Part shown: positions 56,838 through 64,000 of the stretch, one piece after another | Position numbering within the stretch: the first letter of the stretch is position 1 | Layout: each line of letters opens with the position of its first letter | Source: Planctomycetota bacterium | GTDB taxonomy: Bacteria; Planctomycetota; JACOTG01; JAJDCM01 | DNA: 64,000 nucleotides | Assembly: GCA_029260825.1 (NCBI GenBank) | Contig: JAJDCM010000367.1 | Location: forward strand, 16,584-80,583 | Direction of reading: 5' to 3' | Translations under genes and position numbers: made by a program | The notes under the pieces: generated by a model | The model's database searches: none | What the model was told of the DNA's origin: nothing | The model's input: only the letters and a program-made list of their open reading frames with translations

Positions 56838-59276
56838 ATGTTTGGCCAGAATCGCTCCGGTGCCATTTCAGTTCTCGTCGTCGGACTGGGGCTGTTTGCT
56901 GGCTGTGGGGGCGGCGGATCATCGGGTCAATCCGGCTCCAACCTCACGGTTCTCGACGCTCGTGCGGAAACCGGACTCGGCCTGCCTTCAACCGGCATCT
57001 TCATTAACGAGAGAATCATCCTCAGTTTCTCCGCACCGGTTGATCCCAACTCGGTCAACGAAGACTCGATTCAGATTCGACAGATCACTGGATTCGAAAT
57101 CGGATCCTCGGTCGAAGCTCAAGGATCGTTCGTGGTCTCAGGCACGACGGTTAGTTTCGTTCCAAAGCTTCCAAGTCGAACCAACCTGAAAGACGCGGGT
57201 CTCCTCCCTGACACCGAGTATCAGGTTTTCTGTCCGGGCTTTCCCAGCTTTGACTCATTGCATTCGATCGACGGTAGAGCACTCGATGCTGATTTCAGCG
57301 TCAGGTTCACCACGAAGTCTACCGCTCCTTTCTTGCGGGACCCGGTTCCTGGACCGCCCCAGATCACTGCGATCGGACTCGACCTCGATGGAGACGGCAC
57401 CATCAGCGCAGATGGCGACCCCCTCACCCAGAGCGACGAGGAGTTCTTTGATTTCGAGGTTCTTCCGTTTCGGATCGAGACTCCGGTGGGTCTGGCCAGG
57501 GCACCTCTCATGATCTCGTTTGTGCTGAGCGAACCCATCCTTCCTTCTTCTCTCTTTGGCGATCTGAATCAAGATGGATTCCCGGATAATGCCCGGCTCA
57601 TTCATCGTGCAACCCGGAACCGAATCCCCTTCGAACTGGAGCTCCAGCAGACCTTTGATCCCCTTCGTGACAGATTTGCGGTTGCGGTGATTCTTCGTCC
57701 CACGACCGCGCTCCCCGCAAGGTCGGAGATCGAAGTGTCCCTCGAGGAAGGGATCGTCGACTTCGCTTCCCCGGCGAGGCTCTTGCCTTCGGTGCTGACA
57801 TCCTTCGAAACTCGAACCGATTCCGCGACCCTCGATGACGCTTTTGTCGAGAACTTTGATCGACGGAGAGACTCGGACCCGAGCTCTACCGCGGAGTGGA
57901 ATGCCAATGACGCCAATATCCTTCGAGCAGGACTCGGTATTGGCGGTTCGGGAATCGACGGCAACCTGGTCCTTCCTGAGTTCTCCATCGCCGTCCTCGA
58001 CACCTCGGTGAACGGAGGCTTCTTCAACTTCCGTGAAATTGACATCCCTGGAAACTCGAACCTCCAGATCATAGGCCCGAACGCTCCGCGTCTCTTCTGC
58101 ACCGGTGATATCAACATCGCCGGCACCATCAACATCAGCGCGAATGACGGCCGGGATGGACTCATGGGCCAGGGCCTGACACGAGTCCCCGGCGCTGCCG
58201 GAGGACCGGGAGGTTTTCGTGGTGGTAACGCTAACAATCCGCCGTACAACTTCGGTGGAAAGGCCGAATCAGGACATGGCCCGACCAGCGATTCGGGAGG
58301 CGGCTTCGGAACAAGAGCCACGTTCCCCGGGGGAGGAGGCGGTGGTGGCCACTCTCGACTCGGTCAAACATGCATGCTCATCAACATCTGGTGCGGCATT
58401 GCCGGAACAGCCTACGGCAACTCGACCATCTCCCAACTTCTGGGAGGCTCCGGAGGAGGCGGCGGTGGCGACACCATATCGCCCGATCCCGTCGAGGACG
58501 TCACCGGAGGCTCGGGCGGAGGAGGCGGTGGTGCCATCTCCATGGAGTGTGCCGGTACTTTCACCATGACCGGCACCATCGCTGCAGACGGCGGAAACGG
58601 CGGCGACGGTGGCTCCTCGAACCCGGGTGGAGGGGGCGGAGGCGGTGGGTCCGGCGGATCCATCAAGATACGGTCCTTCAAGATAAACTCCATTACGAAT
58701 CAGGGAGCTTCACTCACCGCTCAGGCAGGCTCCGGCGGGTTCGGGGGAGGCGGCGCATCTTCCGGCGGTGCGTCGGGTTCGGACGGCCGTATCTTCCTGG
58801 CAAGCTTTGACACCAACCGGGACGGCCAAGCAAACGATTTCTTCGTCGATCGGTTGCGAGTCAACGTGGCTCCTCGTGAGATCAGAGGCCTCATTTCCGA
58901 GCGAGACCTCGGCACTTCGTTTGGGCTTTCCAGGTGGCTCGACACCGGTTCTCCCGATCCCCGATTCACATTCGAGGCAACCGATCCGGACACAGGCTTC
59001 ATTCTTCCTGGCCCCCAGGTTCCCGATGTTGATATTCCCCTGGGAATTCCAGAATCGGCCACGATCAAAGTCCTCTTTCAGGGAGCCCACGAACATCCAA
59101 CCCTGGCGAGGACTCCGGATATCGATTCCGCAACCGACTTCATCACCCGCATCGAAGATCTGAACGGGTTTCAGTTCATCCGGTACCGGATCGAGTTCGA
59201 CATCGGTCCCGACCTTGCCACCGCCATCAAACCGGAAATCGAGGCCATCAACATTCGCTTTCAGTTCGACATCTAA
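56838..59276 (+). CDS. Large lipoprotein with Ig-like (Big_5-like) N-terminal region and glycine-rich segment
   Basis: Lipobox LFAGCGGGG after ATG 56838 (SD GAGGAGGAAAG); INERIILSFSAPVDPNSVNEDSIQIRQ; GGSGGGGGGDTIS...GGGGGGGGSGGSIKIRS. Confidence 0.85.
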   Translation: MFGQNRSGAISVLVVGLGLFAGCGGGGSSGQSGSNLTVLDARAETGLGLPSTGIFINERIILSFSAPVDPNSVNEDSIQIRQITGFEIGSSVEAQGSFVVSGTTVSFVPKLPSRTNLKDAGLLPDTEYQVFCPGFPSFDSLHSIDGRALDADFSVRFTTKSTAPFLRDPVPGPPQITAIGLDLDGDGTISADGDPLTQSDEEFFDFEVLPFRIETPVGLARAPLMISFVLSEPILPSSLFGDLNQDGFPDNARLIHRATRNRIPFELELQQTFDPLRDRFAVAVILRPTTALPARSEIEVSLEEGIVDFASPARLLPSVLTSFETRTDSATLDDAFVENFDRRRDSDPSSTAEWNANDANILRAGLGIGGSGIDGNLVLPEFSIAVLDTSVNGGFFNFREIDIPGNSNLQIIGPNAPRLFCTGDINIAGTINISANDGRDGLMGQGLTRVPGAAGGPGGFRGGNANNPPYNFGGKAESGHGPTSDSGGGFGTRATFPGGGGGGGHSRLGQTCMLINIWCGIAGTAYGNSTISQLLGGSGGGGGGDTISPDPVEDVTGGSGGGGGGAISMECAGTFTMTGTIAADGGNGGDGGSSNPGGGGGGGGSGGSIKIRSFKINSITNQGASLTAQAGSGGFGGGGASSGGASGSDGRIFLASFDTNRDGQANDFFVDRLRVNVAPREIRGLISERDLGTSFGLSRWLDTGSPDPRFTFEATDPDTGFILPGPQVPDVDIPLGIPESATIKVLFQGAHEHPTLARTPDIDSATDFITRIEDLNGFQFIRYRIEFDIGPDLATAIKPEIEAINIRFQFDI

Positions 59277-59408
59277 CTGTAACGAAAAGTTACGATCGTC
59301 CTTCTCTTCGAAAATATCCAAAAAACTCCCCCCCCATTCTCCTCGCTTCATCGCCTTAGCTCGTGAAAAGCAAAGGTTCATTCACGAGACATCCAAGGAG
59401 AACACGTC

Positions 59409-62051
59409 ATGTCACGCACGCTTCATCAAAAAGCCATTGTTACCCTTTCTTTGAGCCTTTTCCTGTGTCTTTCTCTCGGATGCGGCCGCCGAGAAAAGGG
59501 ATCCCCCCCCTACGATTCAGCTCCTTCCAACGCCTCGCCGGCTGTTCACGATCATCAGCCCTCCACCCTTCCCGGCACAAAGAAAGGTGTCCCTCTCGGC
59601 ATCCGGATCGATTCAAAGGAGCGCTCTTTCATCGGTGATTCCGTTGACTTGACCGTCATTGCCACCTCCCAAACCGATCTCGATGAGGCTCGAGTCAGCA
59701 TCGAACTTCCCGACCAACTTCGGCTGCTCTTTGGCTCAAGAGAATGGACCGGCGCCCTTGCCCGGGGGGAGTCCGTAACCCTTCCCATGACCGTGGAAGT
59801 CATGGAGGCCGGCGACTACTCGATCCTGGCCTGGATCAAAAATGACGTTCTTGGCAAACGCGCCCACCGGAACTTCCATGCTCGCGAAGATCAAGTCGTG
59901 ATCTCCAGCGATCCCTTTGAGATCCTTCGTTATCAACATGCCCGAACGGAAGAGCAAAGAGCCAGTACGCTGCGACTACCGCCAGGAGATGCCGAGGTCA
60001 ATACGGATCCCGACGCTTTTCCGGAAAGAGATACGGATAACGCTCGCGCCTTTCGACGTGCTATTTCCAGCCCTCCCTCGGAGGAGGAGGAAGGATCTCC
60101 GGAGCGGGCAGGAGGTCGAAACATCACCTTTCAGGGACGGATCGTCTACGAAGACTCGGCGGGAACCCAGCATCCCGTGAGACTTGCTCGGGTTCAGATC
60201 GTTCAGCATCCGGGTGGGGTTGTCGACTGCAGCTCAGGACATGGCGCCGGCGCGGGGACCGTTCTTGCAACAACCAACACCAGCGTGACCGGAAATTACT
60301 TCACCGTGGTCAACGTACCCGACGACCCGGACGATTCCGACCCGGACCTCAAGATCCGAGTCATCTCCCAGATTACTCCTCCCGGAAATGGTTCGGGCGC
60401 AATCATCGCCCACGTCGAACACATCACCGCTGGTGATCTTTACTTCTGCGAGAGCCCACTTCAGGCCGACGTTGCCGGCACCAGCCTGACGGTGAACTTC
60501 TCCGTGGGAAAACCGACCGTCGGTAGCACCACCGATTCGACCGCATCTCGAGTTTTTTCCGTTCTTGATGCAATGTTGCAAAACGCCGCAGCAGCGTTCT
60601 ACCTTCGCGGCAATCAGCTCCTGGCAGAAATCCCGGTCAAGTTCCCTGTCGGAGGTTCGGTTTCCTTCTACAGTTCATCAAACGTAGAAATCAGCATCCT
60701 GCGGGCCGATGCCCTCGACTGGGACGTCCTCGGCCACGAGTATTTCCACTACGTCACGGATAAGGGAACCAATCGATCCATCGACAATAACCCTGGCGGG
60801 AGTCACAACGGATGTAGCGCCATCGGCCAGAACGGCCGCAACAAAGATCAGGGAATGCGTCTTGCCTGGTCCGAAGGCATGGCGACATTCTTCGGAGTTG
60901 CACTCCAGCTCGACAACGGAGTCCCCCTCGCATATCCTTGCGCACCGGCCTGCATCCCGAATGGTCACGACAGTAGCTATCAAGATACCGAGGATGCCTC
61001 CATCAACCAGAACATGGAAACCATGGTCGGAGGTTGCTCGGAAGGCTACGGAAGCGAAGACTCGGTGGGTGCCATCCTGTGGGACCTCATGGACAGCGCT
61101 TCCGATGAAGATCCCGCCGACGACACCATCAAGGATGTCATTGGCATCGGTCTCCCGACCATCTGGACTCTCATCACTCGGGGCGACAACGATACCCTGG
61201 CAAAGTTCTACACTTCGGTTGCCTCACGCCCTGGCTTGACTCTTCGTCACATGGCTTTCTTCGGACAGATCCTCACCCTGAACAAGGTCGCGGCAAAGCT
61301 CGGGTCACCCGATGACGAGGACATCGTCTCCCCCGTCACACCTCCCACGTTTTCCTGGACTCCGCAGGGAGATCCGGCCGTCGCATTTCGCAACAACAAG
61401 TTCACCTTGGTCATCACAAAAGACAATTTCGCGACCCAGCAGACCTGGGATGCCGGAACGTCAACTTCCTTTACCGTACCTCAGGTCGAATGGGCAACTC
61501 TTTTCCAGACGGGCGTCGATGAAAACACAGTCCTGCGATGGATGGTCGTTGCTCGAAATACGGCGGCTCCAGCGACACCAAGCGGAACCCTGTTGACCGG
61601 CAACTGGGCCAGCCATGTTCATCGGTTCACCCCCAAAGCCTTCGAAATCAAGCTCACCTGGCCGACCGTCGGTGCCGATGTGGATCTCCACCTCCGCCCA
61701 CCCGCAGGATCGGGCTTCTCCGGCTGGCAATTCGGAGGGGATTGCGCCTACTACAACCGGACTCCCGACTTTGGCATCCCGGGCGACCCTTCCGACAATC
61801 CAACCCTGGATCGGGATTGCATCACCTCGTGCGTGGAGGAAAATATTACCCTCGACAAGATCACCGAGGCAGGCACCTACAAAGTCCTCGTTCATTACTA
61901 CAACGACCACAACCTAGGTGACACCACGGCCACGATCGTGATTCTACGGTTCGGTCGGGTGGTTCGAACGGCGAGTCAATCCCTCAGCAATCCGGATCAG
62001 GACCCGGACTCGGGAAGCCTCTGGACGGCCTTTGAGTTCATGATCGAATAG
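59409..62051 (+). CDS. Lipoprotein with HExxH metalloprotease-like motif and DUF2135-like C-terminus
   Basis: LSLGCGRREK lipobox; DWDVLGHEYFHYVTDKGTN (HExxH); ADVDLHLRPPAGSGFSGW...ENITLDKITEAGTYKVLVHYYNDHNLGDTTATIVI. Confidence 0.8.
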   Translation: MSRTLHQKAIVTLSLSLFLCLSLGCGRREKGSPPYDSAPSNASPAVHDHQPSTLPGTKKGVPLGIRIDSKERSFIGDSVDLTVIATSQTDLDEARVSIELPDQLRLLFGSREWTGALARGESVTLPMTVEVMEAGDYSILAWIKNDVLGKRAHRNFHAREDQVVISSDPFEILRYQHARTEEQRASTLRLPPGDAEVNTDPDAFPERDTDNARAFRRAISSPPSEEEEGSPERAGGRNITFQGRIVYEDSAGTQHPVRLARVQIVQHPGGVVDCSSGHGAGAGTVLATTNTSVTGNYFTVVNVPDDPDDSDPDLKIRVISQITPPGNGSGAIIAHVEHITAGDLYFCESPLQADVAGTSLTVNFSVGKPTVGSTTDSTASRVFSVLDAMLQNAAAAFYLRGNQLLAEIPVKFPVGGSVSFYSSSNVEISILRADALDWDVLGHEYFHYVTDKGTNRSIDNNPGGSHNGCSAIGQNGRNKDQGMRLAWSEGMATFFGVALQLDNGVPLAYPCAPACIPNGHDSSYQDTEDASINQNMETMVGGCSEGYGSEDSVGAILWDLMDSASDEDPADDTIKDVIGIGLPTIWTLITRGDNDTLAKFYTSVASRPGLTLRHMAFFGQILTLNKVAAKLGSPDDEDIVSPVTPPTFSWTPQGDPAVAFRNNKFTLVITKDNFATQQTWDAGTSTSFTVPQVEWATLFQTGVDENTVLRWMVVARNTAAPATPSGTLLTGNWASHVHRFTPKAFEIKLTWPTVGADVDLHLRPPAGSGFSGWQFGGDCAYYNRTPDFGIPGDPSDNPTLDRDCITSCVEENITLDKITEAGTYKVLVHYYNDHNLGDTTATIVILRFGRVVRTASQSLSNPDQDPDSGSLWTAFEFMIE

Positions 62052-62088
62052 GGACAAACAAAGAGCAAGCAAGTATCTACAATCGGAC

Positions 62089-62120
62089 GAAGCCGGCGGG
62101 GACACCCCCCTGTCGGCTTC
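62089..62120. other. Strong hairpin without U-run downstream of the metalloprotease gene
   Basis: GAAGCCGGCGGGG...CCCCTGTCGGCTTC, about 13-bp stem with two G.U pairs. Confidence 0.5.
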
Positions 62121-62245
62121 CTCCGCCAAAACCCAGGACATTTCCCCCCGAACATGCTCACCCGACTCTCTCTTCGTGCGTACTGATTCAAAGTTACTTG
62201 AGGGCCACCGGATATGCCCCGAGAATCTTGCATCAAGGACGGATC

Positions 62246-63619
62246 ATGAAACTTCATCACTTCCACGTTGCCGCAGGGGCCCTTTTTCTGCTCATCTGTG
62301 TCAGCATTGCTCCTCTCTGCGCGAAGGAAGGAAGCACGACTCCGTGGCCGTCCTTTCGAGGAATCAACGCAAGGGGCATCGCCGAAAACCAGAATCTTCC
62401 CCGGGAGTGGAACCCAACCACCGGAGAGAACATCCTGTGGAAAAGAGAGCTCCCGGGTCTGGGGCACGCAAGCCCGATCGTGTGGGGAAACAAGGTCTTC
62501 ATTGTCACAGCAATATCAAGTCGGCAAGAGTCGAAGATCGACCTCGATTCCTATCATACGAATCCGGACGATGACCTGAGCCCCCATTCGTTCCGGGTCC
62601 TGTGCTTCGATCTGGACTCGGGAAAGACCCTCTGGGAGTCCGTCGCCCACGAGGGAATTCCTCAGGTGAAGAGGCATCCAAAAAGTACCCAGGCCAACTC
62701 AACCCCGGTCACGAACGGAAGTCAACTCGTCGTACTCTTTGGAGCCGAAGGACTCTATTGCTACGACATGGAGGGAAAGCAGCTGTGGAGAAAAGATGTC
62801 GGATATCTTGACCCTGGTTTTTTCGAGGACCCGACCCTTCAATACGGACACGCAAGCTCCCCCATCTTGTATGAAGACCTGGTCATCCTTCAAGCCGACC
62901 GCTCCAAGGAGTCATTCGTTGCCGCCTATCGATTGAGCGACGGATCCCTCGCCTGGAAGACGAATCGATCGGACTTTCCTTCCTGGTCTACCCCCGGGAT
63001 TTACCAACCAAAAATAGGCCAGGCCGAGCTCATCGCAAACGGAGGGAAGTTCATCATTGGATACGACCCGAAAACGGGAAAAGAACTGTGGCGATTCGCT
63101 TCCGAAACGAACGGAACGATTCCAAGCCCCGTGTTCTTCGAAGACCTGGTAATCCTGGGCGCATCCCAACCTCTCTTTGCCTTGCGGGCGGGCGGACGAG
63201 GAAATATCTCGGAAACCGACCCATCTGCAGAAGGCAAACCATCGTTCGTCGCCTGGACAAGCACTCGAGCGGGCTCGTACATCCCCACCCCATTGCTCGA
63301 TCGAAGCAACCTCTATCTCTGCCACCATAGTGCCATCTTGAGCCTGTATGACGCGACCTCCGGAGAACGACGATCGCGACGCCGCCTCAAGGGATCACAA
63401 ACCGGCTACCGAGTCACGGCGTCACCTGTCGCGGCCGACGGGATCCTCTACGTCTGCACCGAGCAAGGGACCGTATTTTTGATCGGGTGCGATGACAAAC
63501 TGACCGAGATCGGGGAAAACCACCTGGGCGAAGCGATCCTTGCCACTCCTGCCATCAGCGGAGGGAGGCTCCTCATCCGCTCGGAGCGCCACCTGTTTTG
63601 CATCGGCAAAACGCGATAA
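62246..63619 (+). CDS. PQQ-like (BamB-type) beta-propeller protein
   Basis: WPSFRGINARGIAENQNLPREWNPTTGENILWKRELPGLGHASPIVWGNKVFI...GLYCYDMEGKQLWRKDVG...GYDPKTGKELWRF; signal peptide from ATG 62246. Confidence 0.92.
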   Translation: MKLHHFHVAAGALFLLICVSIAPLCAKEGSTTPWPSFRGINARGIAENQNLPREWNPTTGENILWKRELPGLGHASPIVWGNKVFIVTAISSRQESKIDLDSYHTNPDDDLSPHSFRVLCFDLDSGKTLWESVAHEGIPQVKRHPKSTQANSTPVTNGSQLVVLFGAEGLYCYDMEGKQLWRKDVGYLDPGFFEDPTLQYGHASSPILYEDLVILQADRSKESFVAAYRLSDGSLAWKTNRSDFPSWSTPGIYQPKIGQAELIANGGKFIIGYDPKTGKELWRFASETNGTIPSPVFFEDLVILGASQPLFALRAGGRGNISETDPSAEGKPSFVAWTSTRAGSYIPTPLLDRSNLYLCHHSAILSLYDATSGERRSRRRLKGSQTGYRVTASPVAADGILYVCTEQGTVFLIGCDDKLTEIGENHLGEAILATPAISGGRLLIRSERHLFCIGKTR

Positions 63620-63663
63620 GACGCCCCCTTCTCACCGCAGTGCAACGATGAGACACTGGTGGC

Positions 63664-64000
63664 ATGAGCAATTTCCGCGCAATCCTGTTGATCCTGCCCT
63701 TTACCGTGCTGACCTCCATCGCTGGCGGTCAGGAACTCGAGAACCCTTCGTTCGAAGAATCTGGTTCTCCACCTCCCGGCTGGAAAATCACTGTTGGCGC
63801 TACGAATGCTGACTCCGGGCCAAGCTCTCAAGTTGCCTTGAGTACCGACGTCCGAAAAGACGGCGATCAAGCCCTTCGCCTGTCCGGCAATACCCGAACA
63901 GCAAAGTGGAGCGCACTTCACCAGGAGATCCCGGTTCAACCTGGACATCGAGTCGTCTTGACCGTGGCAGTAAGAAGCCAGGACGTCGTACGGGAAGAAC
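63664..64000 (+). CDS. Secreted carbohydrate-binding-like protein, truncated by window end
   Basis: My translation from ATG 63664: MSNFRAILLILPFTVLTSIAGGQELENPSFEESGSPPPGWKI...DGDQALRLSG...; open to the last base, hence absent from the ORF track. Confidence 0.7.
   Translation, partial: MSNFRAILLILPFTVLTSIAGGQELENPSFEESGSPPPGWKITVGATNADSGPSSQVALSTDVRKDGDQALRLSGNTRTAKWSALHQEIPVQPGHRVVLTVAVRSQDVVREE

Noticed and set aside
1-64000. tRNA, rRNA, transposase, integrase or CRISPR-Cas genes
   Set aside because: None recognised on either strand by eye. A tRNAscan/Infernal run would be needed to exclude small RNAs.

Overview
This 64-kb window comes from a bacterial chromosome. The gene content suggests a Planctomycetota-like organism: several large Ser/Thr kinases, ECF sigma factors, sulfatases and secreted beta-propeller or low-complexity proteins. 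That placement is an inference; no rRNA or marker gene is present. No rRNA, tRNA, CRISPR array, transposase or prophage block was recognised. Main regions: (1) 1-8.9 kb is a redox/anaerobic regulation island. It holds an HAO-like multiheme cytochrome c (truncated by the window edge and absent from the ORF track), cytochrome b, a Rieske protein, a porin, a ZIP transporter, a CBS protein, a NarX/NarL-like two-component pair and an FNR-like regulator. Exact FNR boxes (TTGAT-N4-ATCAA) lie upstream of the regulator and in the Rieske/porin divergent promoter. (2) 9-24 kb has an esterase, a secreted protein with a phage-tail-collar domain and an HxH-rich region, an ECF sigma/kinase pair, an FG-GAP/IPT protein, a kinase-FGE fusion and a YVTN propeller. 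(3) 24-36 kb has a small-ORF/nucleotidyltransferase pair, an esterase, a Tat FAD oxidoreductase, MscS, a DUF481-like protein, a sulfatase and a second kinase-FGE fusion. (4) 36-41.5 kb has a TetR gene with a perfect 28-bp palindrome beside a decayed hydrolase, a cox operon (coxB-A-C-IV plus a small CxMC protein) and an Rrf2 regulator. (5) 41.7-54.9 kb has an internally deleted sulfatase pseudogene, three tandem BamE-like lipoproteins, a WD40 kinase, an ECF sigma factor, a radical SAM/SPASM protein, a serine hydrolase and a GYF-domain protein. (6) 55-64 kb has a sulfatase and large secreted proteins. Best candidates for undescribed biology: a C-terminal module ('GNVN...VLxVNG ... FSVTN(S/A)(I/V)(L/V)L') shared by two secreted beta-propeller proteins and a gene fragment; an N-terminal secreted domain ('GDC(A/S)...AFDQ') shared by the collar protein and a second protein; and the FNR-linked HAO-like/Rieske/cyt b cluster with an unusual Cys-rich FNR.
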